From Colius striatus (lineage: Eukaryota > Chordata > Aves > Coliiformes > Coliidae), in contig NC_084767.1 in NCBI RefSeq assembly GCF_028858725.1, forward strand, positions 1,353,501 through 1,417,500: a stretch of DNA of 64,000 nt. Reading direction: 5' to 3'. The notes beneath the pieces were generated by a model. The model had not been told where the DNA came from and did not search any database. It saw only the letters and a list, made by a program, of their open reading frames with translations. Below, piece by piece: positions 9,144-23,084 of the stretch. Position 1 is the first letter of the stretch, and each line of letters starts with the position of its first letter. A program made the position numbers and the translations under genes.

Positions 9144-12104
9144 TTACACATCAACCTGTTAAATGCTAAGCATGAGCTGCTGGAATGCTGGATACTTGAG
9201 TTTCTGTCCTCCCCTCTCCTACAGATCTCCTGAGCCTATGCAGTGGAAGATCTCTGCCTTTGATGATGACTTTAGATGTTTCTGAGCAGATTGGGTCTGG
9301 CCTCTCATAAAAGCTCAGCACTTTACCTGAGCTGATACTGTGTTTTCAGCCTTGTGTAAGTGACTGACTGCTGCCCTGACCTCCTGTTCCCCACCTCACC
9401 TGTAAAATTACTACCAAACAGGGACCTTTTTGTTGTGTTTCATTTGTTTATGCTGTTGTCCTGTTTGCTAACTCTAAATGAATAGAAGGGGTAAAATTTA
9501 GTACTCAGATCTACATAACTCAGTGTCAGGCAAAGCAAGGTCTCCACTTCACGGTCAGCTCTGCCATCACTGGAGTTTCTCATCTGTGTGACACTCAGAG
9601 CATCCTTGAATGCCTGTCTGCAAGAGCAGGGCCACAGCAGCATTAGCTTTACCTCTCTTTGTCTTTAGTTTCTGAGAATTAGGAGATTTTGCATCTCAAC
9701 CAGTCCTGTATTTATAGCTCCTTAGCAAAACATAGCCATATTTACCTCCTCTGAAGAAACTAGAGCAGTGGGTGAGGATGTCAGCGCTGCAGGTCTGGCT
9801 GCTTCCAGAGCATCAGCTGCATGTACAGTCGGTTGCTCTCCAAGCATAGTCACACCAGACTCCTTACAGTCCAACACACAAACACACATGAGTGCTTTTT
9901 CATTTTCTCCTGTTTCCTTTTCACTTGTCCAACAAGCCCATCTCAGTCCTGTGTGTGATTACCTGATGACCTGTGTGCCTCCATTCGCTCGCAGCTGCAG
10001 CACTTAAATAGGATTTTGCCCCTTAACATCAAATCAGACCTTCACTCCCTGCACACATACACAGATGGATGGGTTTTCTCCCTCCAGTGAAGCAGTCTTC
10101 TCCTACAGCTACTTCCATTAGCTAAATGAATTTGGGAACCTCCCCTAGCTTTCTCATGGTGTTGCCCTCCATCCTTTCTGGATGCTCAGGGCTGGGTGAA
10201 TCCAATGGGGCTGCCAATAGCTGCCTTCCTAGTGCTTGCTGGTTCTGACCTTAATTCTACATTTAAGGAGATGGAGCTCAAATGAGTCTTGGCTTTTGTC
10301 TTTACATATAAATATCTGAGAAAGATCTGTTACAAGAATCTAAGGCTAGGGGTGATTTAAAATAACAATAAAGCAGATTATTTATTTGAGTTGAGAGCCT
10401 AAAAATAATTGAACATTTATATTTCTTGTAATATTTCAAGATATTTAATGGATTTGAAAACAGTCACTTGGAGGGAAAGTTTGAACAAGGGATTGCTTAA
10501 TTATCTCATTCAGGTATTAAAATTTTCATTTTGACTCCTTTCTCCACTCCAGGTGCACACACACCTGCCTTTACATGCTGATTCTTTCTGCATATTTGTT
10601 TTGTCTTGATTTTTGTAGGAAGGTTTTGGGAATGTTTGAGCATGTCCCTGGAAGTCTGCGTGGCATCAAAATCCTGAGTTTTGTTTTGTATCCAAATGCA
10701 TATTATCAGTTAAACTCTGAATTGGTTATGAATATTGCTAAGTCAACAGTAATTACTGAGTCATTTGTAACTGCTTCTAGAAAATGCTGGACATGAAAAT
10801 GCAGGGCAAGTACAAAAGAGTAGAGAATGAACTTTCCTTCCTATGTTTTGTAGGTCCTGTGTATTTCCTGGTGTAGAAATTCATGGATCCAGGTGGAGTG
10901 GATCCCTCCATGTTACAGCCTCCAGCTGCAAAGATATTGGAGCTTTGAGGGGGGTTAATTTGTTTTTATCTCCCCAAAGAGCTGCAGTAGATTGTTTTAA
11001 TCCTCATAACCCTGACAGTAGTGAGAAATAGTAACAGTTATGCAGATAGTTATGTCGACATCAACTTAAGTTTTACGCTTGCAAGGTTCATATATTTTTG
11101 GTAGCACTGGCACTAATACAACTGATAGCTCAATAGCTGAAAAACAGAACGGTCTCTGAGCCACAGTTCTGATACTTGAAGCATCTTTAAACCCCATGCC
11201 CAAATGAGAAGAGATAAAAACAACCTAGTCAAAGTGGCTTAGCTTGAAGGAGCATTTTATGTGTTACTTGATGGCAAAATAGTTAGGCATTAATGCAGTT
11301 TACAGTAAGACAACCTTCAGTTATCAGTGAGGTTGGTGTGATGCCTGACAGATTTAATGTAAATATTTATAGGCTTGGCCTACTAATTATGTCAATGGAA
11401 AAAATGCAATATTAATGCTGTCACCTTCCTGTGTGTCTACCTGACAGCATGCTGCTAGCTCACATAAATATTCTGAAGATAGAAAGTGTGGCACATAAAC
11501 AGAAGAGATTATTTACATTTTTAATGAGGGATTAAGTTATCTCCAGCTGTAGCTTCTAAGCCTGTGGTCTGCAGATGTATGGTCTATTTCCAAGGGAACT
11601 GTGAAAATAGATAGGGAAAAAAGAGAGTTTTGTCTAGAGTACGTGGAATCTCTCTATGAAGCTATCACAGGGGTATGCACCACCTTTGGCAAATATTTAG
11701 GGGAGAAAAACTTGAAACCCACCGATTACCATGTTTGTGTAAAGAGCAGAATAATTTCAAAGTACTGGACTGCCATGTGCTGAATGGTTTGTCTGTTGGT
11801 CCTGCCGTAAGAGGTCCTGGACCACAAAGCGCACTGAAGCATGTGCTTAATTCAAAACACATGTCAATGCTCTGAAGTTACCGCCTGTCACCATTTGTAG
11901 CTGGGTCGCTGAATAAAGACCGTGGGGAAATCTAAGACAGAAGGCAAGGAATACTATCATCTTGCAAACAGCTCTGCAAATGCCTGATTGTCTTGTACAA
12001 CTGAAAATCTAATTATGGGAATCTGCAGTTGGTATTTTTCTGTTTCAGTTTGTTTATATTAGGAGCCTCCAAAGGTTTGAGGCGCCGATGGTTTCAGCCA
12101 TTAC
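9144..12104. other. Non-coding sequence
   Basis: About 3 kb with no recognised repeat or exon. The stretch 11280-11480 is AT-rich with repeated TTAATG/CATTAA-type motifs, which could mark a conserved element or be chance. Confidence 0.45.
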
Positions 12105-12365
12105 CGGTTGCCAGCCCAAAGAGTATTATCATTGCCGTTGCAGCCAGTTTAGGAGACTCTCTGTTAGCCACATTGATAGCATTCCTGATGTGTGATCCAA
12201 AAGTCTGTGGATTCTGCTCTGGCACAAACTGACTCCTCCCAAGCTGTGCAAATAAATCTGAAAAGCTATCCCCAGTGGTTGTATGTATGTGGCTTGTGTT
12301 CGTGCCTTTCACTTGGCCTGAAAACTGAGGCACAGTGACCGTGCGGTTTCCTATTGTCTCATCTT
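12105..12365 (-). other. Weak candidate exon, antisense to SGCD
   Basis: On the minus strand an acceptor-like TTATTTTGCAG precedes 12365 and a donor-like GTAATG follows 12105. The 261 bases between them (87 x 3) are open in the frame continuing from further upstream. The translation has several polar and N-glycosylation-like motifs (NRT, NTS) and ends in a hydrophobic stretch. I recognise no family. Splice-like motifs and frames of this size arise by chance in 64 kb, so this is a flag, not a gene call. Confidence 0.15.
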
Positions 12366-13039
12366 CTGCAAAATAACATAATATTCCATATATATCCCCA
12401 CTGGAGTCAGTTGGAGTGCTGGTCCAGGTTGTCATCATCTGGGCTGTGCACATTGCCAGCTTGTGTGGGCAACATTGCCGACTGACCTGTGGCTCTTTGC
12501 AGGAGTTAAGAAAAGAGCATTTTGGTAGCAGGACATGGTGCAGGTGAAAGCCACTCACGATGCTACCACAGCAGCTCTCAAAACAGCTTTAGATAGATGA
12601 AATACTGCAGACTTTCCATATGGGCAACCCACGTGGGTTTTGTGAGATCTCCTCACCGGTGCTTGAAAGGCAGATCTCACCTTCCTGTGGATAAATGACT
12701 CCTTGCTACGAACCTAATCCACAGCCCGTGGAAGGCAACATGCTTCCTGCTGCCTTCAGCGAGCTCTGGATCAGACCATACATAAGTCTCTCGATTATTT
12801 CCAGTCCCCAGCTGCATTTGTCTCTTGTAAACACTTCATCTGGCCGCCACACATGTGTAAATCACAGAACAGAATAACCCGGTAGAAGTGGAGTGCACGG
12901 TTTTGAAAAGCAGCATTAAGAGGGAAAAATATAACTCTCTCTCTTTAAACTGTCTCTTTTCTGTATTGTTACCTTGACAACTCTGCTGCTGTGTTTCATC
13001 TTTGGTGGGACTTAGCTGTGGTGGAATAAGGGGGACATC
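12366..13039. other. Non-coding sequence
   Basis: Nothing recognised apart from the open antisense frame reaching to about 12558. Confidence 0.45.
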
Positions 13040-13135
13040 CACGTGCGCTTCCACATCTACTCCGGCTCCGCTTCACGGGCATATGCCAGGCACAGGGCAT
13101 CTCAAGCTGCGGCGCCCACGTTCGCTGCCCTGACC
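13040..13135. promoter_or_regulatory. Small CpG-rich patch
   Basis: About nine CpG dinucleotides in some 95 bases (ACGTGCGC, CTCCGGCTCCGC, CTGCGGCGCC, CACGTTCGC), inside AT-rich, CpG-poor intron. It is too short for a classical CpG island. It could be an enhancer core or a remnant of an unrecognised repeat. Confidence 0.25.
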
Positions 13136-16100
13136 CATGGTGCTGTCTGGAAATGATTACAGGTTTTAAGAACTGGGACCCATTCTGATTAAAGGTACAA
13201 CATTATATCTTCTATTCCTTTTCCTTAAGCCGCCAGCAGTACAAGGTTAGTGCTCTTTAAAAGGAGATGCAAGGTGCTGAAAATATTTTCAAGGGTTAGG
13301 ACAGCTGGAAAGCAGAGAGGGATGAAAGTACTCAAAAGAGAGTTGTATTATTTTTAGTATAAGCAGAGACAGGAGTATGTGTCAAGATTAGGATACAGTG
13401 GTGATGTGCTGAACTGAGTCTGGAGCTGCTAAAAATATGCTTTCTTTTCTCACAATTTTTAGAAGACACAGAGGCAAAGGTAAGAGGAGCGTAGTGGTGA
13501 ACTTAAACTTTCATTCCTGTGCTTCCTTGCTCGTTGGGATTTGGTAAAGCTGTCTGTTAACCTGGGAGCCTGTGACCTGCTGATACTAGCAAAACATTTG
13601 AGGCAGGGAGATCCCTCCTGCCCCCTTTTTCCTCTTCCCATAGAAAATCCCCACCAACATAATCCTGTTATTCTCTTTAACCGAAATGGCTAACTTTATA
13701 GCTGCAAAGGCAAGACATGCAGCTCTGGGGCTGAGTGTAGATGGGGGTGTCTGTGTCTGAATGTGTGCGTGGAGAAGGGGGCTTTTAATGCAAAACACAT
13801 GTGTTTTCAATTGCTATCTGGAGCCAGCCCAGTAGCTGTAACTTGGCCTGACAAAGCCTTATTGAAGTACAGACAGTGTGGTTTCAAAGCAGTTAGAAAA
13901 AGAACGGGAATGCTGTTCAGGAAATTCTTCAGGCATGGGCAGGGACTTGGCTGCAATTCTGCTGTTGGAAAATCTGACAGGGGCAGCTCATGAGCACAGG
14001 CAAGGCCTCGTACTGCTCTGAAAGCCGTGCTGCATCTTCCCCCCAGCCTCCACAACCCTCTGGGTTTCCATCTGCCCGTCGAGGAAGAGGTAAGAGCTGT
14101 GCTGCTCCTTCCCACTGCGGCCGGGATGATTTGCCGTTCTTTTGTGCTTGTGCAAAAGGGCTCCTTGTTTTCCAGGCTGTTGTTAAAAGCCCAAAATGTG
14201 AAGTGGTGGCATATTTGTGAAAGGAATGGGAGCAGTCTGAGGCTGGGTGGTGGTTTCTGGCTAACTTTGCCTTGATAGTAATTCTGCCGGCAAGGCAACT
14301 CCTGTGCTGTGTCTCTGACTGCGTGAACGCTGTAACCAAATCATTCCCAACTTTTTCATTTGAGAGAGTGAGTGTGTATATAACCTGAAGCCACAGAAGA
14401 CTCTGTACTATGTGTCACTTAGAGGTTTTGATGAAGAATGCGATTCAGTCATGATAAATACATTTATATGTACGTTGGATTACAGTTGTTTAATGAGTTG
14501 AAAGCATGTTTGTCTGGGGGTTGTTTGGCAATTCCTGGTACAGCTAGCTTGTGAAGAGAGGCATTAATTCAGTAATAATCATTGCCTTGTGATTTCTCTG
14601 CATATTTTTTTCAGTATTCTATAAAGCATGAACAAACTGCAACAGACAGCACAGTCAGAAACCACGTAGAGCGGATTAGAAAGAAAAAACATTAATTTAG
14701 GGACCGTTCTGTCTGCAACTTCTCCTCTGATTTGCGTTTCCTTCCCTGAATAACTTAAACATTTATGATAAAAAGCTCGCTTTCTCTTTAGAAGCCTGCC
14801 AAATTCAGGCAATGCTCTCTCATCCTTTTAGTTGCAGCATTAAAGCTTGTCTTGCCTTTGCAGAGATATCAGCACCTTATATGGCAGGCTGGTGTTTGGG
14901 AGTGAGGGCACAGCGTGTTCGTCAAGGCGGATGGATGAAGGTGGCAGGAGTCCGCCTTGTGTAGCTTCAGAAACTTCCTTTCCCCTGTCAGTGTCTCTTC
15001 CTTGCATTTTCACAGCAATGTTATTTGATGTGTTGAAAATGCATTTTAGCCATGTTTTATGGTGGTGTGGTGGGATTTTTCATTCAACAAGGAATGAATT
15101 AAGGATATGAAATCATACAGTGGGACAGCACTAAGCATTTCTGGCTGGTCCATGGGAGTAGACCCACAGTTTGCTTTGTCTACATCCAGCAGGACTACAC
15201 GTACAGGACTCAGTCATTCCTCTCGACAACCCAAACAATTCAGGGACAAAGTGAGGTCCAGCAGCAAAGTGTATCACATCTTGTGTGTAACAGAGCCAGA
15301 ACTTTCTCCCAGTGATGCTGGTGGAGCATATATATAGGCAACTCCAAAGGATAAACAGGAGGCAGAAACAGAAAACACTCCCTGGAAAGAGTGGAATTCA
15401 AAGGATTCTGGATCTTTAGTGGGAATATTATCTGGTCCCGTGCAAACAGATTCTGCGTGTGAATGGGAAGAGAAGAAAGGTGTTTGGTAGCGTGTTCTAC
15501 TTGCCACCGTGTCTGGTTTTTATTCATGTGAAAGAGATGGTCATCTCAAGTTGCTTTGGGCTGAGCAGGAACTTTGATGGTTTGGGGTCCGGGAAGGGCA
15601 TCCTCCAAGAGGCATGGATGTACTGTAGCTTCTTAGAGGCTGATTGGGTAAAGGGAATGAGAAGTACAGGGATGAGCTGTGGAATAAGGTGGCATATGAT
15701 GAAAATGAAGAGACTTGATGAGCTCAAAGTTTGCTTTACAGAAAACACACCTGCGGTGAAACTGCTCTGTTAAATGAAAGTCTCGTATGATCTGGACTGC
15801 TTGGTCCTTTATAGGCTGCCATCTTACCCTGCAGACTTGGAGCTTTATTGGTTTTCTCAGCAGCTGTTAATTTGGGCACCCAGTCAGCCTATTATCTTCT
15901 TCACTGGTAGTTACAAGCTTATTTAAAAAAAAAAAAGAAGCAACCAAAAAAATCAAGTTTCTGCCTCTGATCACGCAGTGTCCCACCTCCCAGATCTGAT
16001 CAACAGTGTTGAAGAGCCAGTGAGATAGAGAGACTGGAAGACCCGTGTCTTAGCAAGAAGCAGCCAGGGCTGTGCTGCTGTACGTGGCTTTGAGGATGCT

Positions 16101-19100
16101 GCAGCCCCACAGCTGGGTGAGAGGAGCGGGGAAGGTTTTTTCATCAGATGTGGGATCAATTTGCATCATGGGATGTCCTGAGTGCCCAGCTGGGCTGTTT
16201 GCTGTACTCAGTGCCACCCCAGTAGAGACACTGGTCCGTCAATGTGAGTCCAGGCAGGGCAGAGGAGGCTCTTTGCACAATCCTGGGATGCATTTGATGG
16301 AGGGAAGTGCTGGTTCCCTCCCAAACCCTGGCAGCAGCTCCTGAACCTCCCCCTGCTAGAGGTGACCTTTCTGCAGCTCCACCCGAGTCAATTATTCAAG
16401 CTTTGCTTTGTATGCAGAAGGACTGAAGAGCGTGTGAGTGCCTAGATGGAATGTTATGCATCTAAAGTGAAACTGGAGGGTCTCTTGATCCTGTAAGCAT
16501 GCAGATAAGGGAGCCATTGGCACACTTGAGTACGTGTTCCTTCTTCTGGTCCTTTACAAGAACAAACTAGAAAGCAAGAGTGTCTGCAAACGGATAAGCA
16601 CAGTAAGCACATTGTGTGGAGGGAAGGTGGTGGAGGGAAGATGCAGCAGAACAAGTTATACCTTGTGAAAGCAAGATCACTGCAGAGACTGTACTCTGGA
16701 TCCTGGCACATGCTCAAGACCACAGTTCTCAATTTGTGCCATGCCGGTTGGATTCCAGCTGTATAAATCCATATTACAATCCTGTTTTGCACATTCCTAC
16801 GAGAGACATATCTCTTCTCTTGGTACTGTGGGGTGAGGGTGTGTTGGGGCAGGAGTCTGCAAAGTATCACCTCCTGTAGCTAGCTTTCTGATTCGAGCTC
16901 AGTTGATTATATCCCTCTTGCTGTTCCCACAGCCTCCTGCAGTCACACCTGCTGCTGGCTATTTTAGTGTAGTTCTCATATTTTTTCATCCTGCTCTGAG
17001 ACACTCCAGTGGAAAAGAGCATTTATAAACTTGGCACAGATGGACATAGGCTCATGATTGCTTCACATCATCTGAGTGGTGCAAAGGAACCAGTGTGTGA
17101 ATGCAGCAAAGCCAGTATGATGTTTGCATGCAGCGTGAATGTATCTCTGCAAATTGTGGGGCATTTTGTGAAAGAGATTCTTTGTTGACTAGCTTTATAC
17201 ATAAGAGAACTCACTGCAGAAACTTTTTCTTCCTTGTTAACTTTTCATTTTCTCTTTAATTCTGGAAAAGAAAAACACCGAGACAAGGCAACTGACTATC
17301 AAGAGAGAAAACGTAAAAGTTAGAGGAAACACTCTTAAATAAGAAAACAGACATGTTTCTCATCTTCTCAGGGAAGAGAAGCAATAGCAGCATATTGGTC
17401 ACAGACTCTTGCAGCATCTTAAAAAAATACTTCTGGTTTAGGAGATGTTCTTCAGAGATGGAGCTGCCTGTTACTTTGTTTTGTTCTGGCAAACTAATAC
17501 ATTTAGAGTTTTACTGTAAGTGCTCTTTGCATTCAGAGCAGTGACAGAGCGGAGCCGTAAGTCCCATGCTCAGCTTTTCCTTCAACTCATTTGGTCAAAG
17601 ATACTGGTTTACAAACTGAGGTTTTGCAGTGCCCTCATCCTCAAGCGTGTTTATTGTTGAAATGCTGTCAGCCCTAGCAACTGGGGAAATTACATGAGCT
17701 CTCAAGATGTTAGAGGTAGGGGCTAGTTTGAAGTGTTGAGGGATCTGGATTAGAGATTCTTTATGAGGAGACGAATCCCCAGGGTCTTCCCAGCTGCCTG
17801 TGCTGAGTGAATCCAACTTCCTCAAGATATAAGAGGTGGAGATGGGATAAGAAGTATTTCCTTGTTGACCAGGCATAGCATGCACCAATGGACTGTGCAG
17901 GGCAAGAAAAGCTTGTTGATGTGCTTATGTTTGCCAGAATTGGGCTAGGTATCTTGAAGAACCCTACATGTGATGTACCCCACTGGTAGACACTAGTCAG
18001 AAAATAAGAAAATACTCCTTATGACATTTCTTTCCACTTTTTGTCTCTCTGGCCATAGATCATATTGCAGTGAGAAGAAGTGAGCATTGAGTGATGATGG
18101 TCTTCCAGACTCATAGAAGAGCTGCTCCTCATGTGGAGGGGTGGGAACTGTGGATAGAAGCGGAGGAACAAGCAGGGAGGGACGATATCAGCTTTAGGCA
18201 CACCAGTGGCAGTGACAGATGGCACGCTGGCACAGCCGTCAGGGTGAGAGAGCCCGAGTTCATGGCTTAGATGGTGTTGGAGAAAAGTGTTGTGAAATTT
18301 AATAACTTCAGCAAGTATTTCATCCTTTGGGCTGTTCCCCAGCGCTCAGCCCTTGCTGGCCAAGCTGCAAGAAGTCATTTTACAGTGCCTGGTCCTTTTA
18401 TGGAGACCTGAGCTGTGGTCTGACCCATATGTGGAGCTTTAAATCAATTTTGGGTCATGACACTGGTGGATTAACGGGCCTGGGGGATATCAGGCTTGAG
18501 AGAGAGTTTTATGGGGAGTGGAAAGGCAAAAAGTCTTGTTGATAGATGGCTCAAAACACTCTTCTTCGTGCCAATTTTTTTTCTCAGCCACGCTCCAAAA
18601 ATGTCTGTTCTTTTGAACTTGGTGGATAGTGTGCACTTAAAAGAGAGAAATTAAAGAGGATGAATCTGCAGAACGTTTACAGCTAGTCAGTGTACATTGC
18701 CTTCCAGTGATATGGCAGAGAGCATCTCTGAAGGGGTTTTTTTCCTCATTTTAGCTCAAAATAAAAGGTTTCTGTTTCAAAAAAAACCCAAAGATAAATA
18801 GAAGAGCATGTCAGTGATATGAACACAAAGAGAAAGCAAATGTGGGAGATGTAGATCCAAGGCCTCAGGGAATTTGAACCCCTCTCTCCTCTCTAGAAAT
18901 GTATTCCCATCACCAGGGTTAGCTACAGGTTAGCCTGGGGTTGAATGCTCTTTGTTTTTCTGATGAAGCTTTTACACTTTGGTTATATGCAAGAGGCAGG
19001 GAGGAGAGATGCCCTGTTGACTACAGAGGGCTTAGGGGCTTTTGGTCTGTGCTGTAGTGAGTGGGTTTTGATGAGCTCTAGGGCGTTTTTGGCAGAAAAT

Positions 19101-21870
19101 TTCAAGTGGGCTCCTAAGAGAGAATCCACCTTCCTAAATTGCCTCCCCTTTCAGCTTAAAATTGTTCTGTTACTAAACATACATCATTTAAATGCTGATC
19201 AAAGAAACCCCCGTGGCACAGAAACATTATTGATTCCTCTTGATACGCCTCACCCTGTTCATAGCCCTTATTGAGCCTACAAAGCCAGCATGGCCAGGAG
19301 CTGTTACAGCTCTGGTGTTTGCAAAGGAACGATGTTTATCCATCCTTCTGCATATAGAACACTTCTTCTACCTGATGAATCGTTAAGCTAGGTTGCGTGC
19401 CCCGAGTGAGGAGTTTTCTGCCAGGGTGGGAGAGAGGCATGCCATAAAGATCTGCTGTGACCGGTGGGGTCTGATGTGATTTTTTGCAAGCTCAGAGCCA
19501 GTTCTGATTTGTGATGCCTTTCAGCTGAGCCTGGTTTCAGCTTTACTGAAGGAAAGTACCGAAGCTTCTTTGCTAGAAGTACTCGGTGAGCAGTCTGTGT
19601 GGATCAGAGAATGAGGTGACATGATTCTTCCAGTGGTCTTAAAAAACCCAAGTAAATATTTATTGACATGGACCATATCTCGAAGGTATGCTAAACTAAA
19701 AGATGAGTAGCTGTCCTAAACAGGCTGGATTTTGTATTAGACCACATTTGCAGTGTACAGGACAGTGTACAGTCCTGTACGGAGACTCAGTGCATAGCAC
19801 TTATGCAAAAACGTATTACACATGTTTCGCAGCAGCAGGAATTCCTTGGACAATTATCTGGGTTCCAGGCTACATACTTTTGTAGTCCCAGTACTGCTGT
19901 TTGTGGTTCAGCTGTGAAGATTCGGCATGCTGCATTTTTTGTGTTGCAAATGGGATTGTCCTTGTGCTGATGGTGACCCAATGCTGTGCACACATGTCTT
20001 TAAGTTCTCTCGTGTCAGACTTGCAGATTTGCCTTTTGGATGAAGTACTTCTCTTCCCAATTTCTATATTTGTTTCAGTGTTGGCTGTTCACCACTATGA
20101 TGAAATTAGGTGGTTGTTCCTAATATTTTCCTGTAGAGGAAGAAACCAAATCCTACTGAGCAACTAGCAGACTTTCCCTATAGCTGGGTAATTGAAGGAG
20201 GAGGGGGAGGATGAGTACTTTGCAAATGTACCACTGAATATCCTTTCACAGCAATACTTTTTTTCTTTTCTTTATTTTTCTGGCACCTTAGTTCCTTTTA
20301 GTGTTTGAGTCAGGAGAAGTTGCCAACATGTAAATTATGACTAGCATGCTTTTCCCTCCTACGCAGAGCAGATAATTGATAGCGGATATAGCTGGTTCCT
20401 CGTGTAGTTGACTTGCAGGCCTTCTTATTCTACTCATTTGTTTAACATACCTCAGCAGTCTCTGTCCATCATTCTGTTTTTCCTTCCTGGAGAACTACAA
20501 GCATGAGCATTTTCTTTTGGTATTGACAATTCAGGAGGGAAATTCTAGCTAGAGGTCATACAGAGCTTTAAACGTGGCTGAGTGAGAATTTGTATAGAAA
20601 AATACATGCTAGCTATCATTCCCATGTTATTTTCTTGTTATAAATTCAAGCTGTCATACTCATCATGTGTGCTGTAGTACTTTTGTTTTTCTATCTCCAT
20701 TAGGTCAGCTGTGAACTGTTTTATCAGAACCAGAGAAATCCTCAAAATCAGGCTTCTGTGTGGATGCAAGTTGCTCTTTGTGGCTATGTTCTGTTCCTGT
20801 AAATTCTTCCAATGTCTGCAAAGTTTTGCCCCAGCTGAATATGCTATTTTCTCCATCCTAGAGATTGCAAGGAAAATAAAACAGGAGAGAGTGCAGGAAA
20901 GAGATGAAGAGAATAAACAAGTTTTGCAATAAAGAGCTATTTTGAGCTGGGTGTTTCATATTGTTTCTTTTTGGTCAAACCTCTCCCATGATTTGAGAAG
21001 ATTAGCGATGCAATTTATTCATTTTCTCCAAGGGAGAGGCTGCATTTAATATGTGCTCTCCAGGATCCCCTGTTAAAATATTAGGCAATAAAATCCTTGA
21101 CTGTACAGTAGTTGTGGTTATAATTTCCCCCAGGTAGTGGAAACTCTGTAATTTATTGTTGTTTAAGTTTTCCCTTTGCACAGATCAGAGTGGTTGTAGC
21201 AGTGTAAAAAGGCCTTTTTTTCTTGAAGTGCATGTATTTGTTGATGACCCAGCTCCTCTTCCAGATGAGCCCTGTGCTGCAAAGACCTCCACAGTTGCTG
21301 GCTTGGCATCTGTGATCAAAAATACCAGTGCAGATTGAATTGGATCTGTTGTAATCTACTTGCTTTGTCCTCCCCTCCTTGGTAAAAGCTGCAGGTCTGC
21401 CTAGGCTTAGGGTGGTTTTGCAGTTCAGAGATGAGTGATTTAGGATGAACTCACACTGCTGAAAACTGCTGTTGAACAAAGATACACCTTTATTCAGTGA
21501 TAAACTTCTGCTGCACATTGGCTAAACTATCTGAGCTAACTTGTATTAAGAATAGACTTATTTGCCAGGAGCCCTCGACTCCTCCCAACGATCAGAAAGT
21601 CTGCACTACTTGCCATTGCAGATCTTCACAGCATTAACTCAGACTGGGGTAATCTGAGGTTGTAAATGAGGTATGGTTTGGGAGGGGATGTGAGATCTCA
21701 TTTTTAGACCAGCTGAGAAATCTGGAAAGAGCAGGCAGGCTCAGAGGCATGGATAGGCTGGCTGAGGCTCGTCTTGCTCTAATTTTAGTTTAGTGAGCAG
21801 AGGCAGCACCTTCACGGGAAAGGAGGGTGCTCAGCCTGGCAGCTGCCTGCAGAACCACCTGCGCTGGTTC
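13136..21870. other. Non-coding sequence, probably SGCD 5' intron
   Basis: About 8.7 kb without recognisable repeats or exons. Poly-A/T runs occur (e.g. 15927-15938). Open frames of 60-160 codons on both strands show no known domain and are likely chance. Confidence 0.45.
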
Positions 21871-22022
21871 CCGGAGTCTCTTCTTGTGGATCCCTTCTCT
21901 GGAGATTTCCAAACTTGCCTGGATGTATTCCTGTGCAACCTGATTGAGAGGAACCTGCTTTAGCAAGGGGTTAGACTGGATGATCTCTAGAGATCCCTTT
22001 CAACCCCTACCATCCTGTGATT
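21871..22022 (+). repeat. CR1 LINE 3' end
   Basis: Plus-orientation CR1 3' fragment: GGAGTCTC, TTCTCTGGAGATTTCCAAAC, CCTGGATGTATTCCTGTGCA, GGATGATCTCTAGAGATCCC, then CAACCCCTACCATCCTGTGA. Heavily 5'-truncated. Confidence 0.9.
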
Positions 22023-23084
22023 GTCTCCTGTGCAGCACCCTGCTGATGCACAGGTCTTGACTGCTTTTTCTCCTTGTTGGACTGTAGCCCTCAAGTGTAT
22101 AGGGTACACAAAACAATAATCTTTGAAGTGCAATGGTTTAGAAACCTGAGAGGAAAATGACAGAAGTACCTCATTTGTTACTGTTTTAAAAATTCTTCGT
22201 CTTTTCAGCTGCTGTCATGAATTCTGAGATGGGGAGATTAACACAGTTGCTGACGTTACAGAAGGAGGCAGATGGGCACCTCCACTCTCCAGAGGAGCAT
22301 CACTGTTGACATGAGAGCAGGGTTGTGAGCATACCAGGTTCCTGAGCTAAATACAGCCTTCCTGAATAGGCCTCTAAGTCATAATTGCTTTGTAGGTCCA
22401 AATGGGAAGAGGTGTCAATGCCTCTGGTCTGGAAAGAATTTGGTGCCTGAATGCATTTGTTTAGCACCTGAGACTGTGTTTCAGTATGGGAGAGGGATGA
22501 AGGCTTGTGGAAGAAGGGAGAGGTGGCTAATCCCTTGTGCTGCAGGGGACAGCACTGGGCAGTGTTAGGAAACTTTTGGAGCAGCGAAAGGTCCTTCAGG
22601 CAGCTGTTTCCTGAAATGTGTGTGTTTCAGCAGTGGAGCAGCAAGCGTAGAGATTTAACTTCAGCCTTGGTGCAACGCTACTGGAATAAAAGTTATGCCA
22701 TGAAGAAGATTGCATTGCATCAGCCTGCAATGGGCCCTGCACCACCACCGACTGCACACTGTGTTTTATGAGGTGCTGGAGTATGAAGCTATTAGCAAAA
22801 AAAGTAAGAAAAAACTGAGGAAACTGATGGTAAACAAAAGTAAGCTGCTATCAGTGAGCTTCTAATTTCTGTCATTGTCTCATTCTGCCCTCACAGATCA
22901 CACTCCCACAGAGAGGAACTCGCTTTGTTTCCTCTTGTTCTGTGAGTTTTTAAATTCACTGCATACAAACCTTGATACCAGATACCCTGAGGAAGATGCC
23001 TGTAGTGCAAGAATCAGTAGTGCAAGAACCTGTTTGGTAGCTTCTTATCTGTCAGGAGTCTAAAATGTAAAACATTCAGCAAAC
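22023..23084. other. Non-coding sequence
   Basis: Between two CR1 copies. Nothing recognised. Confidence 0.5.

Noticed and set aside
22820..22835. ATGGTAAAC as a possible end of an upstream SGCD exon supplying an extra Met
   Set aside because: No acceptor or conserved exon context; the motif is too short to support.
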